This document shows, piece by piece, positions 54,985 to 62,460 of a stretch of 64,000 bases of DNA (its first letter is position 1; every line of letters begins with the position of its first letter). This DNA comes from Acetobacterium sp. (GTDB lineage: Bacteria; Bacillota; Clostridia; Eubacteriales; Eubacteriaceae). The DNA is taken from NCBI RefSeq assembly GCF_030652775.1, contig NZ_JAUSPS010000046.1, forward strand, positions 1 to 64,000, in the 5' to 3' direction. The notes below the pieces were generated by a model. The model saw only the letters and a program-made list of their open reading frames with translations. It had not been told where the DNA came from and searched no databases. Both the position numbers and the translations under genes were made by a program.

Positions 54985-56073
54985 ATGAAAAAAGTAGTAG
55001 CAGTGTTACTAAGCTTAATGATGATTGTAACGTTTGCGGGCTGTACCAATACAAAAGCAGAGACCACTGAAAGTGAAACGACCACAAAGGTTGTGACAGA
55101 TAGTTTGGGTCGACAGGTGGAAGTGCCTGCTGAGATCGACAGTGTTGGCTCCCTTGGCATTATGCGGCTGTTAACCTATATGGATGCGGTTGATCTGGTA
55201 AAGGGCGGAACCGATATGGACAATGTTCAGGTGCTGACCCGTCCATACACGCTGGTTAATCCAAACTTTGCGACCATGGCTCAAATTGGCCAGGGTGGCG
55301 CCGGCGGAATTGTTCCTTTTGATGAAGAAATTATTAAGTTGGCGCCTGATGTGATTTTTGTGGTGTCTGATTATACCCAGGCCGATGAATTGCAGGCAAA
55401 AACTGGTATTCCCGTGGTGACTGTTGCCAGTCCCGGGCTATTTGACGGTAAAATGAGTGCTTCCATGGATATTATCGGTCAGGTGCTTGGCAAAGAAGAC
55501 CGAGCCAAAGAAGTCAATGCATTTATGGATGCTGCTCAAAAAGATCTTAATGACCGGACAAAAGATATTCCGGATGCCAGCCGTCCTACCGTTTACAACG
55601 GTGGGTTGAATTTTAAGGGCAAACATGGTTTTGATGGTACCAGCGGGAATTACGGACCCTTTGTGGCAATCAACGCCAATAACGTGGTCGATCAAACGGG
55701 GCAAAAGACCGCCTTCACTGTTGATCTTGAACAGGTGTTGGTCTGGAATCCAGATATTATTTTCCTGAATCCGGAAAATATGGATCTGGTCAATGAACAA
55801 TATACGCAAAACCCAGACTTTTTTAACTCACTTTCTGCGGTTAATAATAAAAAGGTATACACCCAACTGGCCTATAATAATAATTATACCAATATAGAAA
55901 TTGCATTAGCCGATGCTTATTATGCTGGTACGGTTATTTACCCTGACCAATTTAAAGATATCAACATCGAAAAGAAATCGAATGAAATTTTTAAATTTTT
56001 ACTTGGGGAAGAACTGTATTCAAAATATGTGGATGCGGGACAAGGTTTTGGTCTTTTGACACTTGGTAAATAA
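54985..56073 (+). CDS. BtuF/FecB-type substrate-binding lipoprotein, cassette 3
   Basis: 362 residues. ATG at 54985 gives the lipoprotein signal MKKVVAVLL...TFAGC; an in-frame GTG-like start at 54925 is rejected because AAGAGGATAAACAG precedes 54985. The mature part has the class III binding fold, with VTDSLGRQVEVPAEIDSV at its start. Distinct in sequence from cassettes 1 and 2. Adjacent FmdE and the Mo island hint at a molybdate/tungstate-chelate or iron substrate; not proved. Confidence 0.85.
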   Translation: MKKVVAVLLSLMMIVTFAGCTNTKAETTESETTTKVVTDSLGRQVEVPAEIDSVGSLGIMRLLTYMDAVDLVKGGTDMDNVQVLTRPYTLVNPNFATMAQIGQGGAGGIVPFDEEIIKLAPDVIFVVSDYTQADELQAKTGIPVVTVASPGLFDGKMSASMDIIGQVLGKEDRAKEVNAFMDAAQKDLNDRTKDIPDASRPTVYNGGLNFKGKHGFDGTSGNYGPFVAINANNVVDQTGQKTAFTVDLEQVLVWNPDIIFLNPENMDLVNEQYTQNPDFFNSLSAVNNKKVYTQLAYNNNYTNIEIALADAYYAGTVIYPDQFKDINIEKKSNEIFKFLLGEELYSKYVDAGQGFGLLTLGK

Positions 56074-56078
56074 ATAAA

Positions 56079-57161
56079 ATGGATAACAACAAGAAGACAG
56101 CCTGCGGAGTCAATTATGATCAATACGTTCGCCGCAAGGTTTTGACCATTGTAACTCTGGTAGTTTTGACATTTCTAATGGCACTTTTTGCCATCTCCGC
56201 TGGTTCGGCTGACATTCCTGTCAGCGAAGTATTAAAAGCGTTATTTGGATTTGGAGCCGCAAAAAATGTATTGGTTACCGTCAATATCCGACTACCACGA
56301 ATTCTGATGGCCATTGTTTCGGGCATCGGTCTGGCAGCTGCTGGCTGTGTCATGCAGAGTATTTTAAAAAATCCTCTGGCATCGGCATCAACCTTGGGGA
56401 TCTCTCAGGGAGCTTCTTTTGGAGCTGCTATTGCGATTACATTTTTGGGTGGCGGAACAGTGCTGGGCAATACTGCTGACGCAGTGACAATTAATAACCC
56501 TTATTTAACCAGTTTCTGCGCATTTGCTGCTTCGATGTTTGTAACCTTTGTGATTTTAGGCTTATCCAAAGCCCGGAAGGCATCTCCGGAAACCATGATT
56601 CTGGCCGGGGTAGCCCTCAGCTCTCTATTTGCCGGAGCAACAGCACTGCTTCAATACTTTTCCTCAGACGTTCAGATGGCCGCCATAGTTTTCTGGACCT
56701 TTGGGGATCTGGGACGAGCCAGCATGCAAAATATTCAGGTGTCTGCTGTTGTCACTATCGGAGCACTGATTTACTTTATGTTTAATCGCTGGAACTACAA
56801 TGCTCTGGAATGTGGCGAACATACGGCCATTGGTCTGGGGGTCAATGTGGCTCGGGTGCGCCTGATCGGGATGACGGTGGCTTCTCTGACTGCGGCAACC
56901 ATTGTATCATTTGTGGGGATCATCAACTTTATTGGTTTGATAGCACCTCATATCATGCGTCGTTTTGTGGGAAATGATTACCGTTATTTATTACCGGCAT
57001 CGGCCTTGATGGGAGCACTCATGCTGCTGATCAGTGATACCTTTGCCCGTTTAATTATTTCACCAGTTATCCTGCCTATCGGAGCCATTACATCATTCCT
57101 TGGGGCTCCGTTATTCTTATATCTGATATTTAAAGGAGTTGGTCATAATGCTGAAAATTGA
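56079..57161 (+). CDS. FecCD/BtuC-type ABC permease, cassette 3
   Basis: 360 residues with about ten helices. Landmarks: IRLPRILMAIVSGIGLAAAG, VMQSILKNPLASASTLGIS and FVGIINFIGLIAPHIMRRFVG. Starts five bases after the lipoprotein. Its end overlaps the ATPase by 14 bases. The FecCD class carries iron-siderophores, heme, corrinoids and, in MolB of Haemophilus, molybdate. Confidence 0.9.
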   Translation: MDNNKKTACGVNYDQYVRRKVLTIVTLVVLTFLMALFAISAGSADIPVSEVLKALFGFGAAKNVLVTVNIRLPRILMAIVSGIGLAAAGCVMQSILKNPLASASTLGISQGASFGAAIAITFLGGGTVLGNTADAVTINNPYLTSFCAFAASMFVTFVILGLSKARKASPETMILAGVALSSLFAGATALLQYFSSDVQMAAIVFWTFGDLGRASMQNIQVSAVVTIGALIYFMFNRWNYNALECGEHTAIGLGVNVARVRLIGMTVASLTAATIVSFVGIINFIGLIAPHIMRRFVGNDYRYLLPASALMGALMLLISDTFARLIISPVILPIGAITSFLGAPLFLYLIFKGVGHNAEN

Positions 57162-57903
57162 TGCGTTGGAATTTGGGTATCGATCAAACCGAAAGATTCT
57201 GGATGATATTAAATTTGATGTTGCCAAAGGAGAATGTGTAGCGATTTTAGGTAATAACGGTGCTGGGAAAAGCACCATGTTAAAGTGTCTGAATAAAATT
57301 ATCTCACCCCAAAAAGGCCGGGTGGTCGTGAATGAGGTGGATATTCTCAAGCTGAATCGACTTGATATCGCCAAAAATACGGCCTATGTCGCCCAGAAAA
57401 GCGAAGGCAGTCGCATCACCGCCTATGACGCCATTTTATTAGGGCGAAAACCCTATATTAAACTGGCACCAAAAAAAGAAGACTACGAGATTGTTGAGAA
57501 TATCATTGCCAGTATGTCGCTGGAAAAATTCTCACTGCGCTATATCGATGAGTTAAGCGGCGGGGAACTGCAAAAGGTCATGATTGCCCGGGCACTGGCC
57601 CAGGAACCAAAGGTGCTGTTGCTGGATGAACCCACCAGCTGTCTTGATCTCAAGAATCAGTTGGAGGTATTAAAACTGATCCAGAACATTACCAAAGAGA
57701 AAGATATTGCCGTTGTTATCGTGATTCACGATTTGAACCTGGCCTTGCGGTATTGTGATCGGTTCCTTTTTTTGAAAGACAATGAGATTTTCTGTTATGG
57801 TGGCATGGACGTAATGACATCCGAAAACATCGGTGCCGTCTACCAGGTCCCTGTCACCGTTCAAACCTATCAAAATCAGAAAGTCGTGATTCCCTTAACC
57901 TAA
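57148..57903 (+). CDS. FepC/BtuD-type ABC ATPase, cassette 3
   Basis: 251 residues. ATG at 57148 follows AAAGGAGTTGGTCATA. Walker A GNNGAGKST, signature LSGGELQKVMIARALA and Walker B VLLLDEPTSCLD. Standard length, unlike the long ATPases of cassettes 1 and 2; it lacks their extra domain. Ends the fmdE transporter group. Confidence 0.9.
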   Translation: MLKIDALEFGYRSNRKILDDIKFDVAKGECVAILGNNGAGKSTMLKCLNKIISPQKGRVVVNEVDILKLNRLDIAKNTAYVAQKSEGSRITAYDAILLGRKPYIKLAPKKEDYEIVENIIASMSLEKFSLRYIDELSGGELQKVMIARALAQEPKVLLLDEPTSCLDLKNQLEVLKLIQNITKEKDIAVVIVIHDLNLALRYCDRFLFLKDNEIFCYGGMDVMTSENIGAVYQVPVTVQTYQNQKVVIPLT

Positions 57904-57910
57904 ATATAAA

Positions 57911-57947
57911 AAACTCTGGTTCATTTAGTTGAATCAGGGTTTTTTTA
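57911..57947 (+). terminator. terminator after cassette 3
   Basis: ACTCTGGTTCA and TGAATCAGGGT pair over 11 bp (with G-U pairs) around TTTAGT, then seven T residues. Confidence 0.8.
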
Positions 57948-57953
57948 TTAAAA

Positions 57954-58012
57954 GTGCGGCAAGCGGCTTTGGCTAGAAAGCTCGCTTTTGCAGACAAAGA
58001 CATTTGCTGCAC
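57954..58012. repeat. palindromic intergenic segment
   Basis: GTGCGGCAA (57954-57962) and TTGCTGCAC (58004-58012) are an imperfect inverted pair around an inner AAGCGGCTTT...AAGCTCGCTTTT hairpin. No coding sense. It is a possible small repeat element between the terminator and the next promoter. Confidence 0.4.
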
Positions 58013-58129
58013 AATCATACGAGCGTAGTGAAACGAGCGAGTTCTGATTGCCGCTGATCTAAATAATAAGATTGTCGCCATTGGCAAATTCTGATAGAAT
58101 AAAAGAAAAACCCAAGGGGGTCTGTTCTT

Positions 58130-59461
58130 ATGTCAGCATTCAAAAACACAGCACCGGTCGTTTGGTTATTGATTTCCATTGCAGTTTTCATAGGCGGACT
58201 GATTATGTTGCTGGACGTCAAACTGGCCTGGGGTATTATGATGACAGCGATGTCCATTATGTTGATTGTCGTGGGAATTATGTATCTGGTATCGCTTTTT
58301 TTAAAAAAGGGTGAAAGTAAGTTTAAAGAGCTCGGCATCGGGTTGCTTTGTATCTTAGGCGGGATCTTTGTCTATTTCTATCCCCAGTTTCTCAAAGGAC
58401 CCTTCAGTTTTGCAGTGGGGATGTTGGGGATCATCATCGGTTGTTTTGTCTTGATCAGCAGTTTGAAACTGAGAAATGACGGAGCTCCCTGGGTCTGGAC
58501 CCTGTTGGTTGCGATGGTGTACATCGGGCTGGGCATTGATATGGCTTTTTTTGCCACCACCGGACGGCTTTTTGGAATCATTTTTGGAATCTACCTGATC
58601 TTTTTCGCCATTAATATTTTCGGCGATGCCCTGGTCAGCTTAATGAAACACAATGACGGGGTGCAAAAAGCCAAGAAACACATGAGGGTGACCCTGCCGT
58701 TGGTTTTTGCAGCTTTTTTACCGATGCGGATGTTAAAAAAAGTGAATCAACTGGTGGAAGAGGAACCCGATGCTTTATTGCTATTGGAAGATCACACCAT
58801 TGAAAGAACCACCGACATGGAGATTTTTATCCATACCAAAGAAGGATTGATCCCGGGGATGGGACATGTGGACGCATCTATCGGTGCGAATGTTTACAGT
58901 TATGGTAATTATGATGACTCCACCTGGAAATTAGGTGGATTTTTAGCCGATGGGGTTCTGGTTGAAATGCCTAAAGCGGAACATGTAAAACAGGCCCTGA
59001 AAGTCGAAAAGAAAATCTTGATGGGTTATGGTCTTTCGCTAACCCCGGAACAAAAAAAAGGTGTTCAGGATCAATTGGACAACCTTCTTTCGCAGGTGCT
59101 TCCCTGGGAACCAAAGGCGGAACAGGCGGATAAGGGCGAAATTGAAGGCGATCCAAAAGCTTTTGAGGATGTTTCCAGCCAGCTCTATAACGACGCCAAA
59201 GCAAGCTTTTATAAATTTCAACAGGGCAATGAATTTAAAACCTATTATGCCCTGGGGACCAATTGTGTCAAGTTGGTGGATACTATTGTCGGAAAAACCG
59301 GGATTGACCTGATCAAGGTCAATGGTATTATTACCCCCGGTGCCTATCTGGATTATCTGGATCGTCTCTATGACCGGGGGGATTCCATTGTAGTGTCCCG
59401 TACCCTGTATCAGGATATTGAAAACAACATGGAAAAGAATGCAGCAGTCAGTCCGGCGTAG
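58130..59461 (+). CDS. HdeD-like membrane protein with large soluble C-terminal domain
   Basis: 443 residues. The first 190 residues hold about six helices in three hairpins with the DUF308/HdeD pattern (IGGLIMLLDVKLAWGIMM and GIGLLCILGGIFVYF). A soluble region of about 240 residues follows, with IERTTDMEIFIHTKEG, a GNYDDSTWKLGGF segment and a helical charged part. Usual HdeD proteins end after the membrane part. Ribosome site AAGGGGGTCTGTTCTT. Function unknown; an acid or membrane-stress role is only suggested by family. Confidence 0.75.
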   Translation: MSAFKNTAPVVWLLISIAVFIGGLIMLLDVKLAWGIMMTAMSIMLIVVGIMYLVSLFLKKGESKFKELGIGLLCILGGIFVYFYPQFLKGPFSFAVGMLGIIIGCFVLISSLKLRNDGAPWVWTLLVAMVYIGLGIDMAFFATTGRLFGIIFGIYLIFFAINIFGDALVSLMKHNDGVQKAKKHMRVTLPLVFAAFLPMRMLKKVNQLVEEEPDALLLLEDHTIERTTDMEIFIHTKEGLIPGMGHVDASIGANVYSYGNYDDSTWKLGGFLADGVLVEMPKAEHVKQALKVEKKILMGYGLSLTPEQKKGVQDQLDNLLSQVLPWEPKAEQADKGEIEGDPKAFEDVSSQLYNDAKASFYKFQQGNEFKTYYALGTNCVKLVDTIVGKTGIDLIKVNGIITPGAYLDYLDRLYDRGDSIVVSRTLYQDIENNMEKNAAVSPA

Positions 59462-59476
59462 AAGCGCAGATGTGCT

Positions 59477-60133
59477 TTAAAGCAGCTTGAAATGCTTGTG
59501 GTCGTATTCAATGATCCCTTCTTTTTGCAGCTTGGAAAGAACTCGGGACAGGGCACTGCGGTCCACACATAAAAAATCGGCCAGTTCATTGCGGGTAAAG
59601 GGAATCTCAAAGGTGAGGTTTCCTTTTTTTTCGGCCTGCAGCGATAAATAGGAAAGAACCTTATCCTGAATCGTCCGACGCGACAATAACTGATTTTTAT
59701 TGCTCAGTAGAATATTCTTCCGGGCTAAAATTTTCAACAGATTTTCAATCAGGTGATTGTGAAAAACACAGGAGTTAGGGCAGGTGTTGATAATCCGTTC
59801 AATTCCCAGAAACATCACGGTACTGTTACTTTTGGCCATCACCGTTACCGGGCTTTCTTTAATGCCAGCACTGGCAAAGGCTTCACCAAAAATATGGCTG
59901 GCACTTAATTCGGTAAGAATCGAACGATTACCATAATAATCCTCTTGAATTACCTGGACTTCTCCTGATATAACAACTCCTACGGCAGTTACCGGCTGAC
60001 CAGTTAGCAGGATAATTTCACCCCGATCGTAAGTTTTTTCCTCACCGCCCATGCACTTTAGCATGGCTTCGAGGTTTTCATCAATCCCGTCAAATAATTT
60101 AACTTTTCTTAAAATTTCTAAATTTTTATTCAT
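59477..60133 (-). CDS. Crp/Fnr-family transcriptional regulator
   Basis: 218 residues, an N-terminal cyclic-nucleotide-binding-like domain with EVQVIQEDYYGN and a C-terminal HTH (FTRNELADFLCVDRSALSRVL). One Cys pair (TCPNSC, about residue 91) occurs but the Fnr N-terminal Cys cluster is absent, so oxygen sensing by Fe-S is unlikely. It diverges from the ferredoxin gene at 60233 over a perfect palindrome at 60146-60161. HcpR-like position: such regulators next to Fe-S proteins often respond to nitrosative or redox stress. Confidence 0.9.
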   Translation of the reverse strand: MNKNLEILRKVKLFDGIDENLEAMLKCMGGEEKTYDRGEIILLTGQPVTAVGVVISGEVQVIQEDYYGNRSILTELSASHIFGEAFASAGIKESPVTVMAKSNSTVMFLGIERIINTCPNSCVFHNHLIENLLKILARKNILLSNKNQLLSRRTIQDKVLSYLSLQAEKKGNLTFEIPFTRNELADFLCVDRSALSRVLSKLQKEGIIEYDHKHFKLL

Positions 60134-60145
60134 AACTTCCCTTTG

Positions 60146-60161
60146 TGTTGCATATGCAACA
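60146..60161. promoter_or_regulatory. perfect palindromic operator between regulator and ferredoxin gene
   Basis: TGTTGCATATGCAACA is a perfect 16-bp palindrome in the 99-base gap between two divergent starts (60133 and 60233). Crp/Fnr proteins recognise TTG-N8-CAA-type palindromes; here TTG-CATATG-CAA has a shorter centre. Autoregulation is likely. Confidence 0.8.
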
Positions 60162-60232
60162 GTAGTTTTGGGTAGATTATATTATGATTGGGTCAAGAAA
60201 TCAATATACGTTATTCCAAGGAGGAAAAAAAG

Positions 60233-61030
60233 ATGATCCGAAAAATAATTACGATAGATGAAGAAAAGTGCAATGGTTGTGGATTGTGCGCCGAAGCCTG
60301 CCATGAAGGAGCCATTGGAATGGTTAATGGCGTGGCGAAATTATTAAGAGATGACTACTGTGACGGTTTGGGAGATTGTCTGCCAAGCTGTCCCACTGGG
60401 GCGATCACCTTTGTGGAACGGGAAGCAGCAGCCTATGATGAAGCCGCCGTGTTTGAAAATATGAAAACAAAAGAAGTTACACAAAACAGTGGCGCAAAAA
60501 AAGCGGGCGGCTGTCCGGGAACTCAGGCAAAAACGATTGTCCGGGAAGCTGCAGATGATGGCTTAGAACCACTGGCATGCGGATGCCCCGGCTCCTCGTC
60601 TAAAGCAATTGTTCGGGAAGCTGAGGCAGCGGAAAAACCGGCTGCAACAGTAGCCCCCGAATCTCAATTAAGACAATGGCCAGTTCAAATTAAGCTGGCA
60701 CCAGTCAATGCCCCCTATTTCAACGGCGCTAACCTGTTGATTGCGGCAGATTGTACGGCCTATGCCTATGCCGATTTTCATAATCGCTTTATCAAAAATA
60801 AGATTACCTTAATTGGCTGTCCCAAGTTGGATGCCGTTGACTACGCTGAAAAGCTGACGGAAATACTAAAGCTTAATGATATCAAAAGCGTCACCGTCGT
60901 GCGAATGGAAGTTCCCTGTTGCGGCGGGATCACAGCAGCGGTTACCACGGCGCTCCAGAATTCAGGAAAAATGATTCCATGGCAGGTATTAACCGTTACC
61001 ACGGATGGAAAAGTATTGGAAAATGTCTAA
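60233..61030 (+). CDS. 4Fe-4S ferredoxin-type protein with Cys-rich internal repeats
   Basis: 265 residues from ATG at 60233 after AAGGAGGAAAAAAAG. Two cluster motifs: CNGCGLCAEAC and CDGLGDCLPSC (the second with a longer loop). Two copies of a Cys-Pro-Gly repeat follow (CPGTQAKTIVREA and CPGSSSKAIVREA, about residues 97-125). The C-terminal 100 residues are of a type seen with ferredoxins (LIAADCTAYAYADFHN, MEVPCCGGI). Its function is not known. It is co-regulated with the divergent Crp/Fnr gene. Confidence 0.8.
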   Translation: MIRKIITIDEEKCNGCGLCAEACHEGAIGMVNGVAKLLRDDYCDGLGDCLPSCPTGAITFVEREAAAYDEAAVFENMKTKEVTQNSGAKKAGGCPGTQAKTIVREAADDGLEPLACGCPGSSSKAIVREAEAAEKPAATVAPESQLRQWPVQIKLAPVNAPYFNGANLLIAADCTAYAYADFHNRFIKNKITLIGCPKLDAVDYAEKLTEILKLNDIKSVTVVRMEVPCCGGITAAVTTALQNSGKMIPWQVLTVTTDGKVLENV

Positions 61031-61232
61031 AAAGTTATCGTAAAAAAGAAAAAAATACAGGAGTGCGTGGAAACATCGTCCAAGCTGTTCCATCAAAAGA
61101 ATAATCGATGCTGTTTTAATTGATAATATTTCTCGATTGCGGGAAAAAACTAAGATAAGTGGACGGCGATTAATTTCTTGTAACTGCGCTACCGATAAAA
61201 ATTTGTCCTAAAATTTGTTGCCTAAAAAATAC

Positions 61233-61269
61233 GGCCATATCCCAAATCTCCGGGGATGTGGCTTTTTTT
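61233..61269 (+). terminator. terminator after the ferredoxin gene
   Basis: GCCATATCCC and GGGATGTGGC pair over ten bases with one G-U, around AAATCTCCG, then seven T residues. Confidence 0.85.
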
Positions 61270-61449
61270 AGTTAAAAATAGCAGAAAAAGGTCTTTTAGA
61301 AACCAAAAATAAAATGCATTTCAAATGTCTGAGGCAAAGACGAGCCGCCAAAAAACACAGCAATTATCATGGTTTCGTAAACCTTTGCAGAAGTGGGAAA
61401 TAAATATTTTACAAAGGCCTTAATTTGAGCTTTAGGCGATAAAGTTCTG

Positions 61450-61478
61450 TTGTAAAAGCAGAATGATTATGATATGAT
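61450..61478 (+). promoter_or_regulatory. probable acs-cluster promoter
   Basis: TTGTAA (61450-61455), 17-base spacer, TATGAT (61473-61478), with transcription expected from about 61485, leaving a leader of roughly 120 bases before cooC. Confidence 0.5.
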
Positions 61479-61603
61479 AGCCCTGTCGATACATATATAT
61501 ACAAGTTGACAAAATACGAATTTTTCCTGTTGAAAAATCAGTGAAAATAACATACACTGTTTAAAGAAAATTGACCGGGGAAACGATAACGGAGGAAAAC
61601 ATT

Positions 61604-62389
61604 ATGGCTTTTAATATTGCAGTTGCAGGCAAAGGTGGCGTTGGTAAAACAAGCCTTACCGGTATGCTTATTGAATATTTAGTTGCAGAAGGTATGGGTC
61701 CTATTTTAGCAGTGGATGCCGATGCCAATGCAAACCTTAACGAAGTGCTCGGGGAAGAAGTAGAACTTTCCATTGGCGAGATCAAAGAAGAAGTGAATCA
61801 TGCCGAAATGAATGGTGTACCACTGCCTCCAGGCGTGACAAAAACCGACTTTTTAAGACTGCGTTTAAACCAGGCAGTTGCCGAAGGAAATGGTTATGAT
61901 CTACTGGTTATGGGTCGCAGCCAGGGTGCCGGCTGCTATTGTTACGTTAATGGAATCCTGAAAACTCAAATCGATATGCTGGCAGGCAATTATCAGTATA
62001 TCATCGTTGATAACGAAGCCGGGATGGAACATCTAAGTCGGGGAACCCTCGGTAGAATCGATATGCTCATTCTTGTCAGCGATTGTTCCCGTCGCGGGAT
62101 TCAGGCCGTTGGCCGAATCAAAGAGCTGATTACTGAGCTTAAATTGAAAGTACCAGTCATTAAACTGATCGTCAACCGGGCGCCAGATGGCATTTTAAAC
62201 GAAGGAACAGCCGAAGAAATTAGAAATCAGGGTCTTGATCTCATTGGTGTTGTACCACTCGATCAAAATGTCTTTGAATATGACGCCTATGGCAAACCAC
62301 TGGTTCAGCTACCCGCTGATTCACCAGCCAAGGTTGCCTTAAGAGATATTGTCAACAAATTGGAAATTATCAAAAACGGCAAAAAATAG
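61604..62389 (+). CDS. cooC: CooC-type CODH/ACS maturation ATPase
   Basis: 261 residues. Inserts nickel or drives maturation of CO dehydrogenase/acetyl-CoA synthase. Walker A GKGGVGKTS near residue 9, with the MinD-like lysine. The CooC metal-site CxC is at Cys111 and Cys113 (CYCYVNG). ATG at 61604 follows GATAACGGAGGAAAACATT; the TTG at 61571 is rejected. It precedes acsV, as in acetogen acs clusters. Confidence 0.93.
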   Translation: MAFNIAVAGKGGVGKTSLTGMLIEYLVAEGMGPILAVDADANANLNEVLGEEVELSIGEIKEEVNHAEMNGVPLPPGVTKTDFLRLRLNQAVAEGNGYDLLVMGRSQGAGCYCYVNGILKTQIDMLAGNYQYIIVDNEAGMEHLSRGTLGRIDMLILVSDCSRRGIQAVGRIKELITELKLKVPVIKLIVNRAPDGILNEGTAEEIRNQGLDLIGVVPLDQNVFEYDAYGKPLVQLPADSPAKVALRDIVNKLEIIKNGKK

Positions 62390-62405
62390 ATCTGAAATAA
62401 TAAAC

Positions 62406-62428
62406 GGGGCTGTTTGGCAGCCCCTTTA
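62406..62428 (+). terminator. stem-loop between cooC and acsV
   Basis: GGGGCTG and CAGCCCC form a perfect 7-bp stem around TTTGG, followed by TTTAGA. The T-run is too short for an efficient terminator; it could set the ratio of cooC to downstream acs mRNA. Confidence 0.55.
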
Positions 62429-62460
62429 GACGGAAACTGCGGAAAAGGGGAGATTGTTAA

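Larger units (their letters stand above)
61031..61603 (+). other. intergenic region before cooC
   Basis: About 570 bases without a convincing gene. It holds a terminator at 61233-61269 for the ferredoxin gene, a likely promoter at 61450-61478 and an AT-rich leader of about 120 bases. TTGACA at 61506-61511 could be a second -35 but lacks a good -10. No riboswitch aptamer was recognised. Confidence 0.6.

Noticed and set aside
61506-61535. TTGACA as the main acs promoter
   Set aside because: No acceptable -10 at 16-18 bases; the TTGTAA/TATGAT pair at 61450-61478 fits better.
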